From Archangium lansingense (GTDB lineage Bacteria; Myxococcota; Myxococcia; Myxococcales; Myxococcaceae): a DNA stretch of 64,000 bases. How positions within the stretch are numbered: position 1 is the first letter of the stretch; every line of letters starts with the position of its first letter. The position numbers and the translations under genes were made by a program. Positions 46,748 to 56,633 of this stretch are shown here, piece by piece. The notes under the pieces were generated by a model that was not told the DNA's origin, ran no database searches, and saw only the letters and a list, made by a program, of their open reading frames with translations. The stretch spans positions 6,696,001 to 6,760,000 of the forward strand of contig NZ_JAPNKA010000001.1 of the NCBI RefSeq assembly GCF_026626635.1, in the 5' to 3' direction.

Positions 46748-47650
46748 ATGGATGAGCTATCGCCGCAGCCGATACTCGATGGGGAGCTTCTGCGGGCCTT
46801 CGCCGCCTTCTCCGAGGTGCGGAACTTCTCCCGCGCGGCGAAGCAGGTGGGGCTCTCGCAACCGGCGCTGTTCGAGCGGGTGAAGCGGCTCGCGGATCAC
46901 GTCGGTGCACCGCTGTACGAGAAGGAAGGGCGCACGCTGAAGCTGACGCCCACTGGGGTGCGGCTCGCCGCCTTCGCGCGGGACATGCTCACGCGTGCGG
47001 GCAGGCTGACGGGCGAGCTTCAGGGCCAGACGGCGGAGTCGGTGACGATCGCCGCGGGGGAGGGGGCTTACCTCTACCTGCTGGGCCCCGCGCTGTCCCG
47101 CTTCGTCGCCAGCGAGCGTGCCCTCCTGCGAGTGCTCACCCGGGGCGGGCCGTCGGCGTGCGAGGCCCTCCAATCGGGCGAGGCGCACCTCGCCGTCGGT
47201 GTCTTCGACATCGTCCCGCGAGGGCTCGTGGCGAGGGAGCTCCTGAGTGCGCCCCTCTGCGCTGCCTTTGCGCCTCACCACCCGCTGGCCAGGAAGCGCA
47301 CGGTGAAGCTCGCGGATCTCGCGGGGGAGCGGCTGATCCTCGCGCCCGAAGGGCAGCGTCAGCGAGACATCGTCGGACGTGCGGTGGCGAGCCTCGGCGT
47401 GTCCGTGGCCCCTCCCGTGGAGGCGGATGGCTGGCCGATCATGCTCGCGTTCGCGGCGGCCGGCTTGGGCGTCGCGGTGGTGAATGGCATCTGCCGGCCC
47501 ACGTGGGGAGCCGTGTTGCGACCCGTGCCCGAGCTGGGCTCGGTGACGTACCGGCTGCTGTTGCGCCGCGACGCGCCCCACTCGGAGGCGCTAGAGCGGC
47601 TCGTGTCACTCGTGCTGGAGGAGGCGGGAAAACTCCAGCCTCCAGAATGA
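46748..47650 (+). CDS. LysR-family transcriptional regulator
   Basis: This 300-aa protein has an N-terminal winged helix-turn-helix (about 10-70: LLRAFAAFSEVRNFSRAAKQ, then LSQPALFERVKRLADHVGAP, LYEKEGRTLKLTPTG) and a LysR substrate-binding domain (about 90-295) whose strands alternate as usual (ESVTIAAGEGAYLYLLGPAL, GVAVVNGIC). The gene diverges from the ferritin-like gene, the classic LysR arrangement. The effector is unknown. An oxidative or metal signal would fit the neighbour. Confidence 0.93.
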   Translation: MDELSPQPILDGELLRAFAAFSEVRNFSRAAKQVGLSQPALFERVKRLADHVGAPLYEKEGRTLKLTPTGVRLAAFARDMLTRAGRLTGELQGQTAESVTIAAGEGAYLYLLGPALSRFVASERALLRVLTRGGPSACEALQSGEAHLAVGVFDIVPRGLVARELLSAPLCAAFAPHHPLARKRTVKLADLAGERLILAPEGQRQRDIVGRAVASLGVSVAPPVEADGWPIMLAFAAAGLGVAVVNGICRPTWGAVLRPVPELGSVTYRLLLRRDAPHSEALERLVSLVLEEAGKLQPPE

Positions 47651-47664
47651 GCGAGGGGGGGCGA

Positions 47665-48018
47665 CTACTGCTGCTCGTCCTCGGCCTCGCCGGCACGGGC
47701 GCTGGAGACGCCGAACACGTTGGCCTCGGCCATCTCCTTGGTGGTGCCCCTGTAGGCACGATAGGCGAAGGGCGCGGCCACGAGCATCGCGATGACCCCC
47801 AGACCAATGGCCTTCCAGGGAATGGGCTCTTCCTTGATCTGGATGTCCTTGCCGTAGGAGTTGATGTTGTACTTCGGGCGGGAGCGGAGGGCGTCACGCT
47901 CCTCTTGGGTCATCTCTTGGGTCTCGAAGTTCTGCAGCTGCCGCCGCTGGGCGAGGGCGGCGCCGCCAGTGACGAGCACGAGGACGACCAGCAGACGCGT
48001 GAGGGAGGGGGGGCGCAT
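47665..48018 (-). CDS. Small membrane protein with signal peptide
   Basis: This 117-aa protein has a signal sequence (LLVVLVLVTGGAALAQ), a hydrophilic periplasmic segment (FETQEMTQEERDALRSRPKY) and a transmembrane segment near 71-90 (AIGLGVIAMLVAAPFAYRAY), ending in an acidic tail. The ATG at 48018 is preferred; a GTG at 48036 is in frame. The protein resembles small conserved myxobacterial membrane proteins of unknown role. It is convergent with the LysR gene and divergent from sppA. Confidence 0.7.
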   Translation of the reverse strand: MRPPSLTRLLVVLVLVTGGAALAQRRQLQNFETQEMTQEERDALRSRPKYNINSYGKDIQIKEEPIPWKAIGLGVIAMLVAAPFAYRAYRGTTKEMAEANVFGVSSARAGEAEDEQQ

Positions 48019-48099
48019 GGGAGTTGAGCCTACCACGACCTTACAAGTGCGTAGAACAGGGCTTGCGTCGTCCCCGGCGCTCCATTAGGCGCCAGACCC

Positions 48100-49794
48100 G
48101 TGCGCCTCCTCGTCATTCCCCTGATCAACCTGCTGGTGCTGTTGAGAGTCCTGCTGGGTCTCCCGTTCCGTCTGCTAGGAGCGAGGAGCCGGCCGGCATA
48201 TGTGCGCTTCCGGCTGGCGGGGAATCCCCCCTACCGGGAGCGGCCCCGTCGCTCCCGCCTGCCCCTGGGGTTGGGAGGGCAGAGCCGCCCGGAGCCGGCC
48301 ACGGTGACCTCGCTGGAGGGCTTCCGCAAGGCCCTGGAGGTGCTGGCGAAGGACGAGAAGGTGAAGGGCATCCTCCTGGTAATGGAGGACCTGGAGGTGC
48401 CGCCGGCGAAGCGGGAGGTGCTGGTAAAGCTGCTCGAGGGCTTCCGGGCGGCGGGCAAGCGGGTCGTGGCGTGGGCCGTGAGCGTGGACAACCTGGGGTA
48501 CCAGGTGATGTGCGCGGCGGACGAGGTGCTGCTGTCCCCGGCGGGGAGGTTGGAGCTGGTGGGCTTCGCCGCGGAGGCCACCACGCTGGGCGAGGGCCTC
48601 GGCCGGCTCGGCATCAAGGCGCACTTCTTCCGGAGGGGGGCATACAAGACGGCCCCGGAGCTCTTCACGCACGCGCGCGTGTCGGACATCGAGCGGCAGA
48701 CGGTGGAGTCGTTCCTGGACGAGCGGTACGTGGATCTGGTGGACAGCGTAGCCAGGGGGCGACGGCGCACGCCGGAGGAGGTGCGGGCGTGGATCGACTC
48801 GGGCCCCTACAGCGCGAAGCGCGCGATGGCGGGGGGCCTCATCGATGGAATGTGTGACGAGGCGGATCTGCCCGCGCGGATCGGAGCGAAGGAGGACGAG
48901 GAGGAGGGCCTGGAGCCGATGCCGATGTACCTGGCGCGCCTGCCGTGGCCGCCGGTGCGCTGGCGCCCGCTGCGTCCAAGGCCTCGGCTGGGGGTGGTGC
49001 CGGTCTCGGGGATGATCGTCCCGGGTAAGGGCGCGGCGGGGCGGATGGCGGGCTCGGAGACGGTGGTGAAGGCGCTGCGCTCGGCGGCGAGGAACCGGAG
49101 CGTGAAGGCGGTGGTGCTGTACGTGGCGAGCCCGGGAGGCTCGGCGGTGGCCTCGGAGCTCATGCTGGAGGCGGTGCAACGAGTGGCGAAGAAAAAGCCG
49201 GTCATCGCCTTCGTGGACCAGGTGGCGGCGAGCGGCGGCTACATGGCCGCGCTGGGCGCCAAGGAGATCTGGGCCACGCCGCACGCGGTGGTGGGCTCCA
49301 TCGGCGTGTTCGGGGGGAAGTTCGAGACCTCGGAGCTGATGGAGAAGTTGGGGGTGCACCGCACGCTCATCACCCGGGGGGAGGTCGCGGGCATCTACTC
49401 GAGCTCGAGGGGCTTCACCGAGCGCGAGCGGGCCTTGATGGAGGCCGAGATGGAGGAGACGTACCAGGCGTTCCTCGAGCATGTGGCGAAGGCACGGGGC
49501 CGGACGACGGAGGAGATCCACGCGCTGGGAGAGGGACGGGTGTACAGCGGCACGCGGGCGCTGGGGGTGGGGCTGGTGGACAAGCTGGGAGGCTTCGAGG
49601 AGGCGTGTCGTCACGCGATGGGGCTGGCGAAGGTGCCGGCGGAGCAGCGCTTCGACCTCCAGATGTATGGGGGCCCGGACCGGGGCTTCTCGCTGCTGAA
49701 GCTGCTGTTGGGGGGCGCGTCCGCGGGGACTTATGCCTTCTGCCCAACGGCCTGGAGCCTGTTGGGGTTCAAGGCGGGGGAGCGTTTCGAGTAA
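48100..49794 (+). CDS. sppA: Signal peptide peptidase SppA, 67K-type
   Basis: This 564-aa protein starts at a GTG with a hydrophobic N-terminal anchor (LLVIPLINLLVLLRVLLGLP). It has the duplicated SppA/ClpP-like fold: the N-terminal half carries the general-base Lys183 (FRRGAYKTAPE) and the C-terminal half the nucleophile Ser378 (DQVAASGGYMAA). The spacing of 195 residues is close to the 200 of E. coli SppA (Lys209/Ser409). SppA cleaves remnant signal peptides in the inner membrane. GSIGVFGGKF follows as usual. The second half has an FTERERALMEAEMEE motif typical of the family. Confidence 0.93.
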   Translation: MRLLVIPLINLLVLLRVLLGLPFRLLGARSRPAYVRFRLAGNPPYRERPRRSRLPLGLGGQSRPEPATVTSLEGFRKALEVLAKDEKVKGILLVMEDLEVPPAKREVLVKLLEGFRAAGKRVVAWAVSVDNLGYQVMCAADEVLLSPAGRLELVGFAAEATTLGEGLGRLGIKAHFFRRGAYKTAPELFTHARVSDIERQTVESFLDERYVDLVDSVARGRRRTPEEVRAWIDSGPYSAKRAMAGGLIDGMCDEADLPARIGAKEDEEEGLEPMPMYLARLPWPPVRWRPLRPRPRLGVVPVSGMIVPGKGAAGRMAGSETVVKALRSAARNRSVKAVVLYVASPGGSAVASELMLEAVQRVAKKKPVIAFVDQVAASGGYMAALGAKEIWATPHAVVGSIGVFGGKFETSELMEKLGVHRTLITRGEVAGIYSSSRGFTERERALMEAEMEETYQAFLEHVAKARGRTTEEIHALGEGRVYSGTRALGVGLVDKLGGFEEACRHAMGLAKVPAEQRFDLQMYGGPDRGFSLLKLLLGGASAGTYAFCPTAWSLLGFKAGERFE

Positions 49795-49807
49795 CCTCCC
49801 GCCTCGC

Positions 49808-50983
49808 ATGGCGCGCCCCTGTCCCCTCTGCGAGAACGAGCTGCTGCGGCCCTTGCGCGTCTCCCATGTGGAAGTCGACACGTGTCCGCGCTGTCACGGG
49901 TTGTGGTTCGACCGGGGCGAGCTGGAGCGTTTTCCGGATCGGCCCTCGGCGCGAAGCTTCCTGGCCATGAAGGGCCAGACCTTCTCCCGGTGCCGGAAGT
50001 CGGGGCACCCGGTGGGGCGCGCGGAGGCGATGTGCCCCACGTGCCGGAGCGAGCCCGTGCGCTGTCCGGCGTGCTCGGAGCGACTGCGGCGGGTGGTAAC
50101 GAGTGCCAGCCCCGTCGACGTGTGCCCCTCGTGCGAAGGGGTCTGGCTGGACGCAGGCGCTTTCGAGGCGTTGGGTGGCGTGACAGTGATATCCCAGCCG
50201 AAGACACGGCCCGCGCCCGCGGCGGCCATGGAGTGTTCGCGCTGCGGGGTGGGGCTCAAGGTCTCGGAGGCCTATGTCTACGATGGTGACGTGTATTGCG
50301 GTGCATGCCGGCCGCCGGGTGCCGTCTCGGGGGCGGCGTTGAAGAAGGGAGCGCAGGGAGGGCCGCTGCGCAGGGTCCTGGGAGCCCTGTCCACGCTGTC
50401 CCTGGCCGCCTCCCTGGTGGCCACGGGCTGCGCTCACACCCCGAGCCCCTCGAACGTGGCGAAGTCCTACGCCCAGGCGCTGGAGGAGAACCGGCTGGCG
50501 GACGCCTACGCGCTGACGAACGCTCCACCGGAGGCCCAACCCGGGTTCCTGGAGCACTACGCGGACGCCTCGGTCCGCCAGGCCCGGGTGAAGGAGGTGC
50601 GCGCGGCGCTTCCGGAGCTGCAGGCGCGAGCCCCGGCCCTCACGCTGCTCCAGGTGAAGGACGGCTGGCGGGTGGTCGAGGAGAAGCCAGAGGATGCACC
50701 CCGGGCAGTATTGAAGCGCTTCCTGGACGCGGTGGGAGCGAGCAACTGGGCCACGGCCTGGTCGCTGCTGAGCGATCCCCTGCGTGCCCGCTACACCCCC
50801 GAGCGTCTGCGCGAGGACTTCAAGCGCGAGCCCCAGTCAGCCGAGCGGGTGCGCCGGGCGCAGCTCGCGCTGAAGGGGGGCGTACGGGTGACGGCCTCGG
50901 GGGCGGAGTTCCCGATTGGCAAGGGCCGGGCGGTGCGGCTGGTCCGGGAAGCAGGCGAGTACCGGGTGGCCGCCATCGAATGA
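49808..50983 (+). CDS. Zinc-ribbon/lipoprotein-like fusion protein
   Basis: This 391-aa protein has two TFIIB-type zinc ribbons of the CPxC...CPxCxGxWLDxGE form: CPLC...DTCPRCHGLWFDRGELE (5-40) and CPAC...DVCPSCEGVWLDAGAFE (about 96-133). A third CxxC pair follows (CSRCGVGLKVSE, YCGACRP, about 150-175). Next is a hydrophobic segment ending in a lipobox-like VATGC (about 206) and then a mature-type domain (about 215-391: FLEHYADASVRQARVKEVRA, VLKRFLDAVGASNWATAWSL). A cytosolic metal-binding head fused to an exported-looking tail is odd; the Cys may anchor nothing if the segment is a simple membrane span. It starts 13 bases after sppA, so they are co-transcribed. Confidence 0.78.
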   Translation: MARPCPLCENELLRPLRVSHVEVDTCPRCHGLWFDRGELERFPDRPSARSFLAMKGQTFSRCRKSGHPVGRAEAMCPTCRSEPVRCPACSERLRRVVTSASPVDVCPSCEGVWLDAGAFEALGGVTVISQPKTRPAPAAAMECSRCGVGLKVSEAYVYDGDVYCGACRPPGAVSGAALKKGAQGGPLRRVLGALSTLSLAASLVATGCAHTPSPSNVAKSYAQALEENRLADAYALTNAPPEAQPGFLEHYADASVRQARVKEVRAALPELQARAPALTLLQVKDGWRVVEEKPEDAPRAVLKRFLDAVGASNWATAWSLLSDPLRARYTPERLREDFKREPQSAERVRRAQLALKGGVRVTASGAEFPIGKGRAVRLVREAGEYRVAAIE

Positions 50984-51021
50984 GAAGAGGTGCGGCCGGG
51001 GAGGCGCTGGATTAGAGGAGG

Positions 51022-51050
51022 TTGACACCAGGGGGGCCGCTGGCTATCTC
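51022..51050 (+). promoter_or_regulatory. Sigma-70 promoter of the Mrp operon
   Basis: TTGACA (51022-51027) and TATCTC (51045-51050) are separated by 17 bases, with the mrp ATG 62 bases downstream. The -35 is a perfect consensus. The leader contains C- and G-runs (CCCCCC near 51071). Confidence 0.5.
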
Positions 51051-51112
51051 CGCGCCCTTCCGTGGGGGGACCCCCCAACCCCCCGGATTCCAAAAGGATT
51101 CAGGTACTCCAG

Positions 51113-52195
51113 ATGAGCGTTTCCGAGCGCGACATCCTCGCGGCGATGTCGAAGGTGATGGATCCCGAGCTGCACATCGACCTCGTGAAGGCCGGGATGG
51201 TGAAGGACGTCCGCGTGGACGGCGACAAGGCGAAGCTCAAGATCGAGCTGACCACGCCGGCCTGTCCGATGAAGGGGAAGATCCAGGCGGACGCCGAGGC
51301 AGCGCTCAAGCAGGTGCCGGGGCTGAAGACGTTCGACATCGAGTGGGGCGCGCAGGTGCGCTCGGCGCCGCAGGGCATGGCGCAGGGCCAGGCGATCCTC
51401 CCGCAGGTGAAGAACGTGATCCTGGTGGGCGCCGGCAAGGGCGGCGTGGGCAAGAGCACGGTGGCGGTGAACCTGGCGGCGGCGCTGGCGCGCGAGGGCG
51501 CGAAGGTGGGCCTGCTGGACGCGGACTTCTACGGCCCCTCGGTGCCGCTGATGACGGGCATCACGGAGAAGCCGGTGAGCCCGGATGGCAAGTCGCTGCT
51601 GCCGCTGGAGAAGCACGGGCTGAAGGTGATGTCGATCGGCTTCCTGGTGGAGGCGGATCAGGCGCTCATCTGGCGCGGCCCCATGCTGCACGGGGCGCTG
51701 ATGCAGCTGGTGCGGGACGTGCGCTGGGGCGAGCTGGACTACCTGGTGCTGGACCTGCCGCCGGGCACGGGTGACGTGGCGCTGTCGCTGTCGCAGTCGG
51801 TGAAGGCATCGGGCGCGGTGCTGGTGACGACGCCGCAGGACGTGGCGCTGGCGGACGTGGTGCGCGCCAAGCAGATGTTCGACAAGGTGCACATCCCGGT
51901 GCTGGGCATCGTGGAGAACATGAGCCAGTTCGTGTGCCCGCACTGCTCGAAGGCCACGCCCATCTTCAACCGGGGCGGCGGCCACAAGGCGGCGCAGATG
52001 TTCAGCATCCCGTTCCTGGGAGAGATTCCCCTGGAGCTGAAGATCCGCGAGGCGGGTGACGCGGGTGTTCCGGTGGTGCTGAGCGCCCCGGAGAGCGCCG
52101 AGGCCCAGGCCTTCATGGCGATGGCGCGAAACATCGCGGGTCGCGTGTCCACCGAGAACATGCGGGTGGCGGTGAAGCTGCCGGTGATACGCTAG
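51113..52195 (+). CDS. mrp: Mrp/ApbC/NBP35-type Fe-S cluster carrier ATPase
   Basis: This 360-aa cytosolic protein has an N-terminal MIP18/DUF59 domain (about 1-85: VSERDILAAMSKVMDPELHI, LTTPACPMKGKI) and a C-terminal P-loop ATPase with deviant Walker A GAGKGGVGKST (about 105-115), the switch DADFYGPS, and the cluster-binding CPHC motif (QFVCPHCSKATPIF). Mrp proteins carry Fe-S clusters to apo-enzymes. The start at ATG 51113 lies just after a long C/G-rich leader. Confidence 0.95.
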   Translation: MSVSERDILAAMSKVMDPELHIDLVKAGMVKDVRVDGDKAKLKIELTTPACPMKGKIQADAEAALKQVPGLKTFDIEWGAQVRSAPQGMAQGQAILPQVKNVILVGAGKGGVGKSTVAVNLAAALAREGAKVGLLDADFYGPSVPLMTGITEKPVSPDGKSLLPLEKHGLKVMSIGFLVEADQALIWRGPMLHGALMQLVRDVRWGELDYLVLDLPPGTGDVALSLSQSVKASGAVLVTTPQDVALADVVRAKQMFDKVHIPVLGIVENMSQFVCPHCSKATPIFNRGGGHKAAQMFSIPFLGEIPLELKIREAGDAGVPVVLSAPESAEAQAFMAMARNIAGRVSTENMRVAVKLPVIR

Positions 52196-52223
52196 CGGCC
52201 CCCCGCGACCCCCGAGGACCCCT

Positions 52224-52712
52224 ATGGCGCCTGGCAAGGCTCCCGAAGAAGACGACGACTTCGACCCGCTGCTCGGAGACGAGCCGGAGCGGGAGGAGGG
52301 GGCTCGCGCGGGCTTCGTGCCCGAGTTCGTGCGCAAGGTGGCGGTGGCGGGACTGGGCGCTCTCTTCATGACGGAGGAGGGCATCCGCTCGCTGGCCGGC
52401 CAGTTGAAACTGCCCAAGGAAGTGCTCGGCTACATCCTCGGGCAGGCGGAGAAGACGAAGGACGAGGTGGGCCGGGTCGTCTCCGAGGAGCTCCGGCGCT
52501 TCCTCCAGTCGGAGAAGCTGCGCGACGAGCTGCTCAAGCTGGTGTCGGGGATGACCATCGAGGTGAAGGCGCAGATCCGCCTGGTGCCTCCCGAAGGCCG
52601 CGAGGACGAGGAGTCGAGCGGCGAGACGGGCACGCCGGGTCGTACCAAGGTGACCGTCACCGAGCTGCACACGCGCCGCGGCGGTAAGAAGACCGCGACG
52701 AAGAAGGAGTAG
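52224..52712 (+). CDS. Conserved small acidic protein, unknown function
   Basis: This 162-aa cytosolic protein has an acidic N-terminus (PEEDDDFDPLLGDEPEREEG), a conserved amphipathic middle (RKVAVAGLGALFMTEEGIRS, LKLPKEVLGYILGQAEKTKD, LRRFLQSEKLRDELLKLVSG) and a basic tail (RRGGKKTATKKE). The middle resembles bacterial polyhydroxyalkanoate-associated or phasin-like helices in being long, charged and amphipathic, but the match is loose. It is the second gene after mrp (28-base gap) and runs into the 135-aa gene. Confidence 0.72.
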   Translation: MAPGKAPEEDDDFDPLLGDEPEREEGARAGFVPEFVRKVAVAGLGALFMTEEGIRSLAGQLKLPKEVLGYILGQAEKTKDEVGRVVSEELRRFLQSEKLRDELLKLVSGMTIEVKAQIRLVPPEGREDEESSGETGTPGRTKVTVTELHTRRGGKKTATKKE

Positions 52713-52716
52713 GGGC

Positions 52717-53124
52717 GTGGAAGGTGAGGCGCGGCGGAACTGGCGACAACACCCGCTGCTGAAGCGGCTTCCGTTCCTGTTGCTCATCGGGCTGGGCCTG
52801 TGGCTGTGGCAGGGCACGCAGGCCCCCTCCCGCGAGCTGGTGTGGCGTCTAGAGGGCCCGGGCTGGAACGATATTCGGGCGCTCGACTTCCAGGTGAAGA
52901 ACGCGGACGGCGAACTGGTGAAGCGGGAGACGCGCTCCTTCCAGATGGGGCCGCCGAGCGCTCTCAGTCTGACGACGGATGATCTACCCTCGGGGGCATA
53001 CGAGGTGTGGGTGTTCGCCCGAGGTGAGAGCGGACCGTCCCGACCGCCCCTTGTGGAGCGGCTGACACTCGGGGACGAAGATGTACATGTCGAGCGGGGG
53101 CTACGACTGCCCGTGAGCCGTTGA
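52717..53124 (+). CDS. Single-pass membrane-anchored beta-domain protein
   Basis: This 135-aa protein starts with GTG 52717 (GAAGAAGGAG upstream, overlapping the previous gene's end by spacing only 4 bases). A hydrophobic helix (PFLLLIGLGLWLWQG, about 19-34) anchors a periplasmic beta-sandwich-like domain with LEGPGWNDIRALDFQVKNAD and SGAYEVWVFARGESG. It occurs in an operon with mrp and the 162-aa gene. No known family. Confidence 0.7.
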   Translation: MEGEARRNWRQHPLLKRLPFLLLIGLGLWLWQGTQAPSRELVWRLEGPGWNDIRALDFQVKNADGELVKRETRSFQMGPPSALSLTTDDLPSGAYEVWVFARGESGPSRPPLVERLTLGDEDVHVERGLRLPVSR

Positions 53125-53149
53125 CCGGTGGGGAGGCCAGGGCTATAGC
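53121..53149 (+). promoter_or_regulatory. Sigma-70 promoter of the hydroxyacyl-CoA dehydrogenase gene
   Basis: TTGACC (53121-53126) and TATAGC (53144-53149) are separated by 17 bases; ATG lies 43 bases further. The -35 overlaps the end of the upstream gene. It is a good candidate for the beta-oxidation operon. Confidence 0.55.
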
Positions 53150-53191
53150 GCGCCCGGTTCCTCGTTTACCGAGCAAGGGGTCGCGAACGCC

Positions 53192-54040
<849 letters not shown>

Positions 54041-54055
54041 GACGGGGATACTCAC

Positions 54056-54832
54056 ATGGCCTACGAGAACATCCGGCTGGAGACCGAGGACGCGATCGCC
54101 ATCCTCACCATCGATCGCCCCAAGGCGCTCAACGCCCTCAACAGCAAGACGCTCCAGGAGCTCGAGTCCGCGTTCAACTCCCTGCCCGCCACGGCCCGCG
54201 CGCTCATCATCACGGGCGGCGGCGACAAGGCCTTCGTGGCCGGCGCGGACATCTCGGAGATGGCGTCCATCAGCGCCGCACAGGCGCGCGAGTTCGCCGC
54301 CCTGGGTCACCGTGCCTTCGCGACGCTCGAGCAGCTCCCCATCCCGACGATCGCCGCGGTGAACGGCTTCGCGCTCGGCGGCGGATGTGAGCTGGCCCTC
54401 GCGTGCGATCTCATCTACGCCTCGGAGAAGGCGAAGCTGGGCCTGCCCGAGGTGAGCCTCGGCGTCATCCCCGGCTTCGGCGGCACGCAGCGGCTCACCC
54501 GAGTGGTGGGCAAGATGCGCGCGAAGGAGCTCGTCTTCACGGGTGAGCGTCTGGACGCGGCCAAGGCGAAGGAGATCGGCCTGGTCCTCGACGTCCTCCC
54601 GGCGGATCAGCTCCTGGCCCACTGCAAGGCGGTGGCGGGGAAGATCCTCAAGAACGGTCCGTTGGCGGTGTCGCAGGCCAAGCGGGTCATCGAGTTCGGC
54701 GCGGACCAGGATCTCCGGGCGGCCAACGAGCTGGAGCGCCAGGGCTTCGCGGTGCTCTTCGGCTCGGAGGACCAGAAGGAGGGCATGAAGGCCTTCCTGG
54801 AGAAGCGCGCGGCCGGCTTCACCGGCAAGTAA
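54056..54832 (+). CDS. Enoyl-CoA hydratase (crotonase)
   Basis: This 258-aa protein has the oxyanion-hole region AGADISEM (62-69) and GGGCELALACDLIYAS, and both catalytic glutamates are present: Glu112 (GGCELAL) and Glu132 (LPEVSLG). GVIPGFGGTQRL follows. It hydrates crotonyl-CoA and similar enoyl-CoAs. Hbd lies 15 bases upstream and an acyl-CoA dehydrogenase lies 150 bases downstream. Confidence 0.96.
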   Translation: MAYENIRLETEDAIAILTIDRPKALNALNSKTLQELESAFNSLPATARALIITGGGDKAFVAGADISEMASISAAQAREFAALGHRAFATLEQLPIPTIAAVNGFALGGGCELALACDLIYASEKAKLGLPEVSLGVIPGFGGTQRLTRVVGKMRAKELVFTGERLDAAKAKEIGLVLDVLPADQLLAHCKAVAGKILKNGPLAVSQAKRVIEFGADQDLRAANELERQGFAVLFGSEDQKEGMKAFLEKRAAGFTGK

Positions 54833-54982
54833 CCGGGGAGTCGCCCCGCCGGATGTCCCGGGGGGCCCCGGGTAGACTAATGGGCGCGGCAACTGACGCT
54901 TGCCCGCCCCCCATGCAATAGCTGTTCCCAGGGGCGAAGCCCCGTATATGTACGTTCGCGCCCTTTCCCCACCAGGAGTGCC

Positions 54983-56125
<1,143 letters not shown>

Positions 56126-56139
56126 GAGTCGAGTCGTCC

Positions 56140-56622
56140 ATGAATCGTTCCCTGATGATGGTGGTGGTGCTCGGGTCGGGCCTGGCGTTCGCGCAGGGCA
56201 CGGCTGGGAAGAAGGGCGCGTCCGGCAAGGAGACCGCACCCGAGGCGGCTGCCCCCGCACAGGAGAAGAAGAAGGCGGAGCCGGTGCGGCCTCCGCCTCC
56301 GAACATCGCCCGCATGCCCTTCACCCCGGACTCCATCCGCGAGGTGATGCAGTACCACTCGCGTGACGTTCAGGAGTGCTACGAGGAGCTGCTCGCGACG
56401 AAGGGCAACAAGGTGGAGGAGGGCCGCATCATGACGACCTTCACCATCTCGCCCGACGGCTTCGTGCGCAACGCCAAGGTCGCCAAGAACGGCACGACGA
56501 TCAAGGACGCGCGGCTGCACGAGTGCGTGGTGAACGTGCTCTCCGGCATCAACTTCCCGCAGACTCCGGATGGGCGCGAGTACCCCATCGAGTATCCGTT
56601 CAACCTCAAGGCCATCAAGTAG
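56140..56622 (+). CDS. Secreted AgmX/PglI C-terminal domain protein
   Basis: This 160-aa protein has a signal peptide (MNRSLMMVVVLGSGLAFAQ), a Lys/Ala/Pro-rich linker and a C-terminal domain of TonB-C-like type: SIREVMQYHSRDVQECYEEL, GRIMTTFTISPDGFVRNAKV, ARLHECVVNVLSGINFPQTP, ending PIEYPFNLKAIK. The two Cys (ECYEE, HECVV) are the pair characteristic of the AgmX/PglI family, which is named after a Myxococcus adventurous-gliding protein. It lies between two acyl-CoA dehydrogenases in the same operon, which is unexpected for a motility-type domain. Confidence 0.85.
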   Translation: MNRSLMMVVVLGSGLAFAQGTAGKKGASGKETAPEAAAPAQEKKKAEPVRPPPPNIARMPFTPDSIREVMQYHSRDVQECYEELLATKGNKVEEGRIMTTFTISPDGFVRNAKVAKNGTTIKDARLHECVVNVLSGINFPQTPDGREYPIEYPFNLKAIK

Positions 56623-56633
56623 GACCCGCTCCC

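Noticed and set aside
48175-49881. 568-aa frame antisense to sppA
   Set aside because: Shadow of a confident SppA gene with conserved Lys and Ser.
54833-54982. Separate promoter before the first acyl-CoA dehydrogenase
   Set aside because: Some TATA-like sequence exists (TATATG near 54944), but no convincing -35 at proper spacing was found.
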